From assembly GCA_958298945.1 (NCBI GenBank), contig OY282610.1:29710167-29774166 (forward strand): a DNA stretch of 64,000 bases, given 5' to 3'. Source of the stretch: Atherix ibis (lineage: Eukaryota; Arthropoda; Insecta; Diptera; Athericidae). Shown here one piece after another: positions 1-12,399 of this stretch. Numbering within the stretch: position 1 is the first letter of the stretch; each line of letters starts with the position of its first letter. The position numbers and the translations under genes are program-made. Below the pieces are notes generated by a model. It saw nothing but the letters and a program-made list of their open reading frames with translations, had not been told where the DNA came from and searched no databases.

Positions 1-180
1 ATGGAAGAGAGTTCACGGAAGCATCCGGACCGTACCTCAAGACTGTACCTCAGGCAAAAACCCAAGGTAGAAGCAGATGGAAGAGAGTTAACGGAGTTTT
101 CTAGTGCCGCTATGTGTTAAAAAAAATTGTACAAAAATGTAGAAAATGAAATAAATAATAATAATAATAATATTACAGTG
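1..180 (+). mobile_element. 3' end of a non-LTR retrotransposon with (TAA)n tail, inside a UbcE2H intron
   Basis: A reading frame open from base 1 ends at the TAA at 118-120 (last residues EFSSAAMC). It is followed by an A-rich stretch and an (AAT)n/(TAA)n tail at about 150-175. A short TAA-repeat tail is typical of I-type and related LINEs. Immediately after it the sequence (about 172 onward, attacagtgagaag) aligns with an intron of the second UBE2H-type gene, so the tail marks the insertion junction. A 17-20 base motif (atggaagagagtt.acgga) occurs twice within the fragment. The clade is inferred from the tail only; the 5' part is outside the window. Confidence 0.45.
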
Positions 181-265
181 AGAAGTTAGTAACTTGTCGC
201 TGTAATCTCTGCGTTGATTATTATAATTTCGTTGGTTTTAATAATATGAAAACTTTTTGTTTTAG

Positions 266-948
266 CCCCATACGAAGGTGGCGTTTGGAAGGTTCGTGTA
301 TATTTGCCAGATGAATACCCATTGAAAGGTCCACACATAGAGTTTATGAATAAAATATACCATCCCAATATTGATGAAATATCTGGCACTGTATGCTTAG
401 ATGTTATTAATGAATCATGGACAGCTTTATATGGTAAGAAAATATGTTTCACTTTTTTTAATGATTTTTTTTAAATATAATGTTCTTATGTAATAATAAA
501 AAAAATCGTCTTTTATTTAATTGCGAATGCATTTACTAGTGATGATATTATTGTAAGTCTTGTTCATAATTGACAAGCATCCGATTACTAAAAATCATGG
601 GTTTTCTAGTTAATATGAAACTCTTTCTATATTTGCAGACTTGTCTAATATCTTTGAGTCATTTCTACCACAATTATTAACATATCCAAATCCAAAGGAT
701 CCTGTAAATGTCAATGCAGGTGCTATGTATTTTCATAAGCCAGAGGAATACAAAATAAAAGTTTCCGGTATATTAAAAGTATTTAGTGATAAAATGCTAA
801 ATAATAATTTTCCTAATGTTTTTTTGCGACAGATTATGTACGACAGTTTGCCACTGAGGAAGCATTACGAGTACAGGAAAAAATTGATAGTTCAGAGAGT
901 GAATCAAGCATGTCAAATTTTAGTGAAGATGGAGCACGAACCAGTTGA
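266..948 (+). CDS. UbcE2H: UbcE2H/UBE2H-type ubiquitin-conjugating enzyme, 3' exons (5' end outside window or lost)
   Basis: Three exons join cleanly: 266-433, 639-767 and 833-948, with GT/AG introns and phases 2/1/1. They encode the core and C-terminus of a class III E2 of the UBE2H group, which takes ubiquitin from E1 as a Cys thioester and works in the cytosol/nucleus, in flies and mammals as the E2 of the CTLH/GID E3. Visible are [11 protein letters not shown], the HPN motif (HPNIDE), the active-site block [11 protein letters not shown] with its Cys, [16 protein letters not shown], the C-terminal helix ATEEALR and a Ser/Glu-rich tail ([15 protein letters not shown]) typical of UBE2H. About 40 N-terminal residues (two exons in the sister gene) are missing; they may lie left of the window. 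A LINE end sits in the intron just upstream. Some residues differ from the usual family sequence (for example NVNAGAMYF where DPLN-DAAALY is normal), which suggests a diverged paralog. The reading frame is unbroken. Confidence 0.88.
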
Positions 949-1141
949 TTATAATGTCGGCTTTCAACTAATAAAAATTAAACCAAATTGATCTCAACAA
1001 TGTACATTATAGAATTTATAAATATGTTTTCTATTAAATTGACAAGCGAAAATTGTTTGTTTTTGTTCTTCATGTTTTAATGGAAGATTTTTATTTACTA
1101 ATTTAATTGACTATATTTATTTATATATATGTATACAAAGA

Positions 1142-2010
1142 AGATGATCATCATTATCCTCATCAACTGCGCGCCAACCGGAGTCTGGTCTAGGCCGGTT
1201 GAATCAAAGAATTCCACATGTCCCAGCTTCGCACCGCGGTTTTCCAGTTCGACACCCTTAGCATGTTTTTGGCGTCATGGCTAACGCCGTCACGCCACCG
1301 AAGGCAGGTACTGCCTCGTCTTCTGGAACCATAAATGGAACTACTATAGATTTTTCGGGCAGGATCTTCCTCATCGAAACTGATTAAATGTCCATCCTAT
1401 CGCATCCTTTTGAGCTTAATTTTATCCACAACCGGGCGGTCACTCCAGGGTCTCGTCATTAAATATGTTAGTCATATAGGGACCTAACATTCTTCGGAGG
1501 ATCCTCTCGAATGCGGGCAAGAGTTTGTAATGGTTTTTGCCCTTTCGCAATGGGGAACCAAGTTTCCTAAGAATATATGAGGAACTGGTAAGACTAGTTG
1601 TCTATACAGCATTAGCTTCTATGTTTTGGTCAGAATTTTCGGGCGAAATAATTTAGACTGACCGAAGGAGACTCTGGTGGCTACCAGCAGCCATGCGCAG
1701 ATTTCTTCCTCCATTTTGTTATCGGCTGCGACCCTTGACCCCAAACAGGCGAATGAATTAATTCTTTAGAAGCTATAATCTCTCATTTGTATGGAACTAG
1801 TGCTAAAATTGGTCTTGTTTTCGATGCTCATTTTTACCTCTCGTAAAACTCTTTCTGATCGACACACAATGTCGATGGTGTCGGCGTATTCTGAAAGCTT
1901 CGTAGACTTAATAAGGATGGAACCTATCATGCTTACACCTGGGTCAAAAATCACTTTTTCCAAGGCCGGGTTGAAAAGAACGCACGAAGATACGCCGTGG
2001 TGCCGAAATT
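1142..2010 (-). mobile_element. RTE-like LINE relic, reverse transcriptase C-terminal half (copy 1)
   Basis: Read on the minus strand, this contains the end of an RTE-type reverse transcriptase: CVLFNPALEKVI, then GSILIKS..LSEYADTIDIV (position of the FADD box, here YADT), IQMRDY, the thumb region, and the terminal WRDGVSHDAKNML..SNWKTAV block near 1340-1230. Stops and frame breaks are frequent. The plus-strand copy at 17860-19010 is the same family in opposite orientation. The left edge is close to 1142, with simple ATG/ATC-rich sequence. A 148-codon plus-strand frame at 1791-2237 runs antisense to this and is not considered a gene. Confidence 0.7.
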
Positions 2011-2239
2011 CATTGTGGGTGTTAAATGGCTCTGAAAATTATTCGATTGCGTTTGCTCTTTCTCACACTAGTCATGGTCATGATGTCTCTGCCTGGACAC
2101 TACTGCACTACAGTATAGAGCAAACAGCAGCGGAACAAAGAACATCTGGCGAAGGAGCTTGTATGAGTGGTTTTGTTTGGCCAGGGAAGGGGGAGGGGGT
2201 TAGTGGTGTTATTTTGCAGCAAAACTTTTTAATTTAAGT

Positions 2240-3130
2240 TTTGAAGCAACTGAACTGGTAACTCTCAACAAGCAACAATCGGTCAACTATCAGTCAACTA
2301 TCGACAAATAAACATCAACAAAAGATGATTAATAATCGTTACTAATAAGAAGTATCAACCTGTAGCGTCAGAATCCTAAGGCCAGTTATAGACTGAACAC
2401 CCTGAGGTACTTTTATACTGACATGACCATGAGTCCATTTGGCGACTTTCTTTTTCCTTTGTGTTGGCATTGCCAGATAACCTAATGAAACTGGTCGAAT
2501 GTAACTTTGAGGGAGAAATTAAGAGTTGTTTAATTTTATAGAGCATATTCGATAGGAAATTATGTAGGGGAGTTGAAAAGGGAGTGGTAAGGTTAAAGAA
2601 CTCTACAATGGAGGGAGTCTTATTATAACGAAATTTTTGGATAAGTGATTCTAGGCTGGTTAAACAGTTTCTGCGATTCTATCATAAATGATATAAAGTA
2701 TTCTGACAATATGGCGAGTGAGGGTGGTATGACCAATTGATTTTTTTCGTTCGTACAATTAGTACTCATAGATGCAAAAATTGTATATATAATATATCCT
2801 GCAAAGGTATTTAATTTATTGGTTTTGTAATAGATCCATTTTCCATAAATAAACTCAAAACTGAAATTAAAATCGAAAGCTGATATAAAAAAAAGTTTGA
2901 ATAATTTTTATTCGGTTTGTTCTACTTTATTTTGTGAAATCAATTTTTCTTATAATACTTTTTATTCACAAAAGCTTCCTTGATTAGTATCTTCTTGCTT
3001 AGCCCAATTATTACCATATATATTCGTTATTATATTTAAAATATATTTCTCTTTTCGATCCTTCTTAAATGTGATTTCATTGATTAGTTTTTTTTTATAT
3101 CTTTGGTTATGGTTTTATTTTACAGAATTA
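2240..3130. other. intergenic, no gene seen
   Basis: AT-rich sequence between the LINE relic and the phosphate carrier stop codon. It probably includes the carrier 3' UTR just below 3133. I see no coherent reading frame or repeat. Confidence 0.5.
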
Positions 3131-3132
3131 TC

Positions 3133-5799
3133 TTATTGTTGAATGCCAAGCTTCTTCTTCAAAGATTCTGGCATCTCTGGTGGTGGTGGTCTGGGCATAC
3201 GAAGATATACTTTAACAGCATCATAGATGAACCATTGAGCGGCGGTGAGGGTACCAATCATGACGATCCTAGGCATAAGACCACCCCAAAGACCTATAAG
3301 AAAATACACAAGAATATTTAAAAAATTTCATATATCTTTCAATTTAAAAAAAGAAAAGATTTTTATATTTACCAGACCATCCCAATTTCTTGGCAACATC
3401 CAATGCACTAGCACCTTTCTCTTGATTCAATTTCGAGACTACAGTATCGGCTGGATGTGATACAATAGCACAGAAGACACCAGCAATATAACCAGCAGCG
3501 AATGTGACAATCAATTGTTCACCCTTTGTACATTCACCACGTGGCTTAGGTACAACAAATCTTTGGAGAAATTATTCAAAAAACAAAAATTCATATACAG
3601 TTACTAAATTCTTTTCACATTATCTAATATATTTTGAAGAATATAGGAATTTAAATAAAAATAAAAGAAATTTATTTACTTGTAAAGTAATTCTAGAGTC
3701 CTTTCGAAGCAGGCAAACTTCATCATTGTGTAGGGAATCTGCCGCATCCACAGTGGTACGAGACCCTTATAGAATGCATTAATACCCTCCTGTTGGTTCA
3801 TTTTTGGAAGGGCTTCACGCAATGTATTTGCGAAGCCTGGAGTTGTTTGGATTTTAACTTTGGCGGCTTCCATTGGTGCAAGGGCAATATCAGCGAAGAA
3901 TTCAGCTGAAGCTGAAGCTGCCAAATATAATGAAGTTCGCCACAAATATGAATTCTCCTCGCCCAAAATGTTGGAGTAGAATACTTTGAAAACTTCATAT
4001 AAACCGAATTTGCACAATCCCTGCATCGAGTATCCAATGAATGTTGGTGCCCATCCTTTAGATAATCCAGTAACACCATCTTCAGCTAATGTTATCTTAA
4101 ATCCTGTGAATACGCTCTTGTATTTGCCGGGATCGACTTGAAGTCGGCATTTTACTAAATCAAGTGGCACAACCATGGTATGTGTAGTACCACAAGAGAT
4201 TACACCACCCAAGCCGCATAGGGCAAAATATTTCATTGAACCAAATTCACATGAATCTAAATTAGGCGCATCGAAAAATATAAATTTATTTTTATATTAC
4301 TTTTTAAATAATTCAATTTTTTTTTAAATTTCACCATTTAAAATATATTGAATTTTTTGGGTTTTTCTTTCGGTTTGTTTTTAATTTAATATGCAAAAAA
4401 ATAATTTTTTTAATAAGGCTACTTTTTAATTTTTTCAACTAAATATAAAAAAAATGTTAATATTTACGATTTTTATAAAATTTGACTAGAAATCCCAAAA
4501 AGGATTAAAGTATACGAAAAATATACACTCAACCAGTCAAAGGGACATGATAAGAATTGTGCAATGGTTTTTTCGAAATTATTTAATAAAATATATTCTT
4601 TAAAAAAATCTATTTTTAAAATAATTATTGTTTTGTTTTGAAAAGAGAAGAAAAACCTCTGTTGCCCTGTTCATAAAGAATGTTATTAAAATAATTCCTT
4701 TTAATAATAAGTTTGTTTAAAATTTACATATTGTATAATAGTTAAAATATATATTTAGTATAAGAGAATATGTATTATTTATAAAATATAAATGTATAAA
4801 TAATAAATAATACTTTGAGCTATATTTAATCATTATTTGTTTTTTTTTTGTTTTTTTTTAGAAACTTTTCTTAGAGTTTTTTATCATAATTTATAGTTTT
4901 TTAAATAATAAATTCTATACCTTTATAAAACGAAAGCTTCTATATTCTATGAAAAAAGAATTCTTTCTTCTTTATAAATGTAAAAGTTTCTTTTTAATCA
5001 TATATAATATAAAAAAAAACCTTTTTAAACGTTTTATGAAGAAAAATTATTGCATACAATAATTTTTTAATATAAAGATATTATATTAAAAAATTATTGA
5101 AAAAAAATATTTCATATTAAAAGAAATTATCATATATATCTATAATTTTTTTAAGCAAAGATTTTTTATAATTTTTTTTGCTATAAATAAGTTTTTAAGA
5201 TATTACACGATAGCTTAAGTGCAGAATTTTGGTGTTTGTGCGTTATTTCAATAGCATATTTTTAAGCGTAAAAAAATTAATTAAATGGAATTTTTCTTTA
5301 GGGAAAAAAATTTGCCTAAAAACTATTATTTTTTTAAAAATAAAATTTTAACATTATTGAACAAAAATATTTTTTTCTTTTACTAAAACAGTCATGAATT
5401 TAAAGAACAAAACAAACTCTGACTTGATCATCAAGTTATCAGATACAAAAAAAAATTTTGATACCCATTTTAGTATAATATTATTTAAAGAAAATCTTTT
5501 ATAAACTATGATATAATAATTGTAAAAGATATTTTCTTTAATAATATAGATATGTATAAATAAGCAAAATAAAATTGGTATGGTTGCTATGTTAACTAAC
5601 GTAAGGCCCATATCAGTATTTACAACTTACCTCCTTCTTTAACAGCAGCTGCCATTATTTGCCTTTGTGGGGTTGTTGCTGTCACGGATGTTTGGGACAC
5701 ATCCTTAGCTGGTGGACGTATAGCATCACAGTGGGCAGTTGTAAAAGGTGATTTAAATGGTGAATTTTGTGCGGCTTCAATTAATGAACTGAACAACAT
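3133..5799 (-). CDS. Mpcp: mitochondrial phosphate carrier protein (SLC25A3 family), 4 coding exons
   Basis: Exons on the minus strand are 5799-5631, 4256-3680, 3560-3373 and 3293-3133 (169+577+188+161 = 1095 nt, 364 aa plus stop), all with GT/AG junctions and consistent phases. The protein imports inorganic phosphate with a proton across the inner mitochondrial membrane for ATP synthesis. After an N-terminal presequence starting [15 protein letters not shown], three carrier repeats follow: the first has [12 protein letters not shown], the second [10 protein letters not shown] (the Phe usual in PFEAAK is Met), the third [39 protein letters not shown] (here [16 protein letters not shown]), [33 protein letters not shown] and the proline-rich end [15 protein letters not shown] are hallmark fly Mpcp segments. 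The frame is intact. The ATG is 5 bases after an acceptor (tttcattatacag), so a 5' UTR intron precedes it. Confidence 0.95.
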
Positions 5800-5804
5800 T
5801 TTGA

Positions 5805-5830
5805 CTGTATAATGAAAGAAAAAAAACCAT
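5805..5830 (-). promoter_or_regulatory. splice acceptor of the Mpcp 5' UTR intron
   Basis: On the minus strand a pyrimidine tract (ttttttttctttcattatacag) ends at 5805. It is followed by TCAAA and the start codon at 5799-5797. Upstream in that frame there is no ATG, so the leader is non-coding and spliced. Confidence 0.75.
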
Positions 5831-6500
5831 TTTGCGTTAAGATTATAAAACGTCCATATTTATGTATATAGGTGGAAAAAAAACAGATAGGAAAAAACAT
5901 ATAATTAATTAAAAACTAGTTCAAAGAAATTTAAAAAAACAAAAATGAAATTGTAGATGAAGAAAAAATCGATCGTAAAACATTTTCGAAACAAAAAGAA
6001 AATTCTGCACGTGACTATGATGTAAGAGTGAAAATATTTTTTATTTTACAATACATTTTCCGTTTTGTATTTGTATATTGCCACTATTGTAAATATTGGC
6101 GGAAAAACCATGTGCGAACTGATTAAATAATAGCCCAAATAGATTGTATTAATGTGCTTTAGATAGCTAAAAATATGCTTATAATTGTAGAGTATTATTT
6201 GTATAATAATTGGACAATAGCCAACTATGCAAATGTTACATGAACTTCTCAATGGAGGGCAAACTATTGATTGCATAATTATAAATATGTATAATCAACC
6301 TTAAAACACTTAATCAATTTAGAAGGAGATTTTTTTTTTTTTTTTGATTTTTATATAAAGATTACATGATATGTGATAATGCATATCGGACCTTTTTTTC
6401 AATTATAATTTTTAAAGATTTGATCTCTTCTTATTGTAATTAAGGTATTTTTTTTTTAATTATAAAGTTTTAGAATACATTTTTTATTTTAAATGTTTAT
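5831..6500. other. AT-rich, probably inside the Mpcp leader intron
   Basis: No supported gene. A 76-codon minus-strand frame at 6276-6046 has no recognisable composition or splice context. Confidence 0.4.
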
Positions 6501-6505
6501 TTGAA

Positions 6506-6584
6506 TTCACAGAAACTTTTTATCATTAATTTCATAAAAATTTTGTTTATTTTTATGAAATTAACGATAAAAAGTTTCTGTGAA
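6506..6584. repeat. 35-bp-arm inverted repeat (hairpin)
   Basis: Arm 6506-6540 (ttcacagaaactttttatca...) pairs with arm 6550-6584 with a single mismatch and a 9-base loop. It has no flanking terminal repeats of a known element. It could be a MITE, a small foldback, or an intronic hairpin RNA, as it lies in the probable Mpcp leader intron. Confidence 0.8.
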
Positions 6585-9500
6585 ATAATTTGCGAAAAAT
6601 TAGATAACTTTTTACGAATTTAGCTTGCTATTGAACAGGGCTAATAAAAGCTCTATTAGTTAGATATATATTCGTTTTTTTTTCTATATTGAATAATATA
6701 TTTTATTAATAAAATTGCACAAGAAATTATTTACATAACAGATTGGTATTATTTTGATTATTGTCATTTTGAATATTATTTTCTTTACACAATACTAGTA
6801 CACGAATTAAAGAAGAATACAATTTTTGTCGATTTATATAAGTTGAGATAACACGATTCTTTATTTATTTTGTATAAAAAAAAAAGAATTTTTATTCAAC
6901 AAAAAACTCACAATATTTAAAAAAAAAAAAAAATTATAATATTACAATAAAATTAAATGATATTTTTTTATACAATAAGAAAATAGTATTAATTATAGTA
7001 ATATGAATAATAAGAATTTTTATTATTATTTATACTTTTAATATAGAATAATAGATAAATCGTACTTTAGATATAGATCCTTTATGGCCGCCGATGATAA
7101 TTAGTTAAACGTTCGATGCCCACTGATATTATGGCAGGCAAAACATTTCGAGTAAAATTATATTTATGAAGAGCAAAGAGTACAATATTCAACTATAAAA
7201 ATAAAATATTGTATGTATATGAATTCGTTCGAGTTAACGAAAATTCAACGAATTTAATCGGATATTATATATACATTTATATCTATAGAGACAACTGTAT
7301 GTAGGTGGTATATGACACGATAATAAGTAGTATAAATGATCTCTAAAAATGCACTATTAAATATTTTCTTATAGATAACATTTATGTAAATCCTAAAAGA
7401 AAACAAAAAAAAAAATAAATAGGATTTCTAATTAGGTGCTTAGTACAGTGTTTGTCTCGCAACATACATATTTCGGCCTTATTACGGATCAGTGGTATGG
7501 TACATATGACATACGCTCTGAAAAATATCAATAAAGTTTTTGCAATTATTATATAAAATATAAAATCTAAGATACTGATAAATATTACATCAACTATGAT
7601 ATATGCTTTCTAAAAATAGAACAAAAAAAAAATGTATCTTTTATAGAAAGAACTGTTCAATACAATACAATTGATTATATGTGAATTTGGTTATTTCTCT
7701 TTTTGATCTTTTGATTTCAAAGGATATCTTTTAATATATCTCTATTTTAAATATATATATATATATTCGTATATATGTACGTATGCATATTAATCGAAAT
7801 TGTTCTATTTTGAAAATTAGTTGGAAGGTTGTAACCTAGAAATTATCGTACAGAGCACATATTCTATTCTTAAATTTGATGTCCACAAATACAAGCAGAA
7901 AATTACCATAATCAACTGAGACTATTTATATACGATTTGTTATTTTTTAGTTTTTTTTTCCTTCTCTTCTATGTATTTTGAAGATAAATACATAAGTAAA
8001 TTGGTAAAAATCTCATCAGTTGGTATTAAAAGTGATTTTAATTTTGAAATGTTGCTAGAACTGCTAAGAAAATCTGTTCAATTGCTGATTTGTTCGCAAG
8101 GAAAATTCTCTTGTTTCGACACAAATAATTTTTGCAATCCCCATCATAATATTAAACTTAAAAATTCTTTAAATTTTTTTTATAATTTTTTTTTTAATTT
8201 CCATTTTTTTTTTCAAATAAAAATTTCGAATATTAATTAATTGTCATTTATTTTTAAAATGAAATTTAAAAAATTTGAAGAAAAACTTTTTTAATTTTGT
8301 ATACGATTTTTAGTGGTTTTTAGGAATTATTATTTTCCAACTTAAAAATATTATAGAAGAAACTCTTTAAATTAATTGAATTTTTTTGTGTTTAAAGAAA
8401 TATATATATTGTAATTTATTTAATAATAAATTTAGTCGCTGAAATTTATATAATTTATTCGATATTTCCCCCAAAAAAAAAAATGAACCAATTTTACTAC
8501 TCAGTTTTCGAAGTAAAAAAAAGAAAAATTAATATAATTTTTATGAAAATTCTAGATTATTAATTACTATTTTCTGATTTATTTCAAAATATTATTTAAT
8601 GTTTCTGTCCGGTAAATATCTAAAAGTTTTTTTTTAATTTAAATTTAATAGATTTAATTAAAACTTTTAAGATTTTTGCCTTCAAATCAATAATTTAAAT
8701 ATTTGTTTTAAATTAATTAAAACTTATTAAATTAAATAACTAGAACGGATCTATTGTATTGCAAATGACCTCTTTATTGCATATATTAAAAAAAAAATTT
8801 CTAATCAAATAAATTTTATTGAATTTATTTAAAATTATATATAAAAAATCCCATAAATAAAATGAATAAAAAATCTCATATAATTTTAAGTAAAAATTCC
8901 ATAAATAAATGAATAAAAAAATTTTTCTTTTATAGAAAAGAATTGCTATTAAATTCAATATTTCTTAATAGATACTTCTTTAAAAAATAGTTCGCTTACA
9001 ATTTAAATAGAACTTGTATAATGAAAATATAAAAATAATCTTATTTTATTGTAGTATATGGTATAAAATTAAAATTTCGAATCTATTATTGTAATATTTA
9101 ATTGAAACACAATTAAATATTATTTAGAGTACATAAATTTGAATTGCATTTAATTATAGCAATTTAATTAGTGTTAGTATGAATCGTAGCTCTTAAAATT
9201 ACTATATACATACATAGTCAACGTTCTAAAAGTGAACGTTTTAAAGCATACGATTTTGATGTCCTTCAACATGAGTGAGAATTGTGAAATTTTTTTTCTC
9301 TATCTTAATTATATTCTAAATTAAATGTCTTCGAATAATAGAGCATTTACAAAAAAAATATCGAAAAAAAAATATTTTTATACTTGTACTATATTTTTAT
9401 TTTATTTTTATTTTGCTTATATTTATTAATAGTATTATTATTATTTTATAATCTATGCTTTAAATAGTACAAGTTTAAATGGATAAATCCTGAATGTAAT

Positions 9501-9900
9501 AGGAATATTGAATATAATTCCTTAATTCTTTTTGGAAGAATAAAAACCGATTTTCTGTCTGAATAATGAAAATAAACTGTTGATTTTCTATTTTCACTCT
9601 TTAATTAACAAAAATTAATCAATTTAATTTTTTCAAAATAAAAAAAAATATTTTTTTTGCAATTACAAAAATATATCTTTTATGAAAATTACAACTAAAG
9701 ATAAGTGCAAAATAAATTCACGTTATGAAAATGTATTTTTCGGTTAATTTGATACATGTTTCAGTCAACCTATTTTCTACTAATGATTCAAAAACCTACC
9801 ATTCACTTTGGAATATGATAGTTTAGATCTACAAGTACGTTATTCAAGAAATTCGCAAAAATACTAAAAAATAATAAAATAAAACTTGTAAGAGTACATT
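6585..9900. other. long AT-rich tract, no gene seen
   Basis: About 3.3 kb of very AT-rich sequence with poly-A/T runs and short TA repeats (around 7755). No reading frame has protein-like composition. If the leader exon near 14.5 kb is correct, this is intron of Mpcp. Confidence 0.45.
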
Positions 9901-10491
9901 TTACATAAAAAAATAGTTTTGAACGCAATCCGCCATTTTGCACCTGGCCCGTGTGTGCACGTAGGTGAGTAGAACAATACAAAAAAAATCTTAAGCTACG
10001 ATGACATTATTCGAGAAATACTCGAATTTTAGGAAAAAATCGTCAATTTTTTTTAGCTCGAGCGGTGGAACATGTAGGACGAACAGACGAAGTTTGCCTG
10101 CGATCGAGCATGTTTGAGACAAACAAAATGTGGTATAATCACCTCAAATTGTAGGCATCCTTGAATGATGATGTTCGAGCATGAATATTATTGCAAGTTT
10201 GACATTTCGCAGTTTAAGTTGTGTATTAAAAATTGTTTATTTTGTATTTTGATTTGCCTGTTGCTTATACAAAAAAAATGTCTGAAGAAGAGTTGTATGA
10301 TGACGGTAGTGATGTGGAATTTGCTGTCAAAAAAAATTGTGCTCGGGTTCGTTGAAGCAAACCTCAGTCGAAGGGAAAAGAAAGCTGGCCTGAAGATCAC
10401 TGCCACGTGGCCGCACTACAATGTGATTTAAATTAATTCGCTTTGCTGAGCTTTTCGGAAAATAAAGATTGAAATCGGCATGCACAGATAG

Positions 10492-10690
10492 CTAACTTAT
10501 CTCCGAGAGATTGTACGGCCAAGTGCCAGTCATTGCGAAGTAAATCACTGTACCCTTAGGTATTTGTTCGCCAATAAAGTACAAATGGCATCGATCACCG
10601 GAGAAATGATCATCGTGAGAGTTGGTTGCATAATACGGAATAACATAGATATTGCGAAAAGCAGAAGCTGGAAACAGTCACCAAATATGT
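10492..10690 (-). other. unassigned minus-strand protein-like frame
   Basis: About 58 codons open on the minus strand, ending at a TAG at 10494-10492, with composition unlike the AT-rich background (for example NSHDDHFSGDRCHLYFIGEQ and GTWPYNLSEIS). No ATG lies at its front and a stop precedes it. I do not recognise the family. Elevated GC and position suggest a transposon-derived fragment rather than a host exon. Confidence 0.3.
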
Positions 10691-11356
10691 AAGCGTGAGT
10701 GCCATACGTGCCCGAGCAATATGGCTTTACATCTTGGCAAAGTGAAAATTGCTATACAATTCCTGTTCGAAGTAATAGCCGACGCGAAGTTCCGGAAATA
10801 ACTATTTACTAGCACCGTCGTTATCGTGCTTCCCCACCTGGGCGCTCTAGCTCTTCGTTATCATCGGTTTTGCCGCTATCGTCCAATGTCTGCCACATTA
10901 CTGCGACTGCTGCTCCTAGCATTGCATATCGTTTTCGTGCTGCATACTTTTGAATCATCCTATTTTGAATTTTTTAATATATTTATTTTTTTACTTTTTC
11001 TTTGATTGCCAAATGTGTTGGACAGCAAAACGCATAAAGCATCGAATTTAAAATAATAAGAACATAACAAATTGGATGGAGAAAAAATCGTAGCACGAAC
11101 AAATGCTGACTGGACGAACTTTGATCGACATCACGTGTATTCACTGTTCGAAAGGTCGCTCCGAGATCGAGACATTTTCATTTCCCTCCGAAAACTCAAA
11201 CGCAAATGTTCGAGCTGAAGCAATCAATTTTTTGTTTTTTTTTAACTGAAGCAATGAATTGCTCAAATGGTGTAATCGGTGTTAAAAAGTTCATCCAATT
11301 GGATGAATTTAAGACGATCATTTTGCTTGAATTATTCGAGCATTTCTCATCAGATT

Positions 11357-11800
11357 ATACAGGGTGGCACAAAATAAACGATATGCTTCGAAATCTTTCT
11401 AACCTTTTTAATTTAAGCAATAATAAATATTTCTATATTTTATAAATATAGTATAGTAGTGAAAAATTTTTTTGGTTTAATTATGAAAAATGATATCTTA
11501 CAAATGGTATGCATTTTCTGCTTTGCTCATTCGTGTTCTTTACAAAACATTTTCCATAATTTTCAGGTTTTATGGCAAAATTTCAGATGTTATGACATCA
11601 ATTTCATTGCGAATATTGTTTTTTAATTAGGCGATGGTTCTCGAATTATTAACGTATACTCTTTTTTTTTCAAATATCAAAGATATCATTTAACAGAGCC
11701 ATTGAGTCATTTGTAGTATGCGCTGGGGCGCCATTTCGTTGCAAGCAACACGTTTCAAGGTGACCATAAAAATTAATAAAAAAAAACAATTATAATAAAA
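11357..11800 (-). pseudogene. Tc1/mariner-superfamily (IS630-like) transposase relic, C-terminal part
   Basis: The left end carries acagggtggcacaaaa next to TA, a terminal motif common in this insect transposon group. On the minus strand the C-terminal region reads KKRVYVNNSRTIA, LKNNIRNEIDVITSEIL, KIMENVL, RTRMSKAENAYHL, with an upstream match to the WPPRS block. Stops and frameshifts interrupt it. It encodes no functional protein. Confidence 0.6.
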
Positions 11801-12399
11801 ATATTACAAGGAATTCGAAGGTACAACATTAATTTTCATATAACTAACCTTGAAATTGAACAAATTAAAAATTTAAGTAAAACCTAAATATGCTAGGTAT
11901 TAAGTATACTACCACTTCATGGAAAATGGCGTTTTAGAACTCTTCGAAAGTCTACGAAATTGACATACAAGTTATTTCCATTTATATTTACAAAATAAAT
12001 AACAAACCAATATACGATACAATTTAATATAAAAATATTTGAAAAAAAATATTCAAAATATTGTAAAAAATGCCAGTCTTAATATTGACTATTGTTATGT
12101 TTTAATTATGAAATAAGCAATTTAAAAAAGCAAAAATTAATCACAATTTTGGAATTTAAAAAATTTCCATTACGAAAACTAGATGTCCGCCGGTGTCATA
12201 TCTATAGAAAAAATTCTATACATTAATAACATATGTATGTACGATGTTCGATTTATAGTCGCTAGCAAGTTCGATTTACAGGATTTTTCAATAAGAGTGA
12301 ATTGTTTTTTATACTTTCAAATAAAACAAAAAAGAAATGCGGCAGAGCAAAATTTATTATTTTATTTTAAAGTATAATCGAATCAATTGTATTCTGAAA

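Noticed and set aside
186..452. 88-codon minus-strand frame opposite the UbcE2H exon
   Set aside because: Antisense to a recognised E2 exon with matching splice sites.
641..991. Reading the E2 C-terminus as a 116-codon unspliced frame
   Set aside because: Splicing at 767/833 gives the conserved ATEEALR helix and UBE2H Ser/Glu tail, which the unspliced frame does not.
1791..2237. 148-codon plus-strand frame
   Set aside because: Runs antisense across the RTE-like relic, where the minus strand reads as reverse transcriptase; the rest lacks any motif.
3245..4079. Plus-strand and alternate minus frames across the phosphate carrier exons
   Set aside because: They overlap the well-supported Mpcp exons in other frames and show no independent coding signal.
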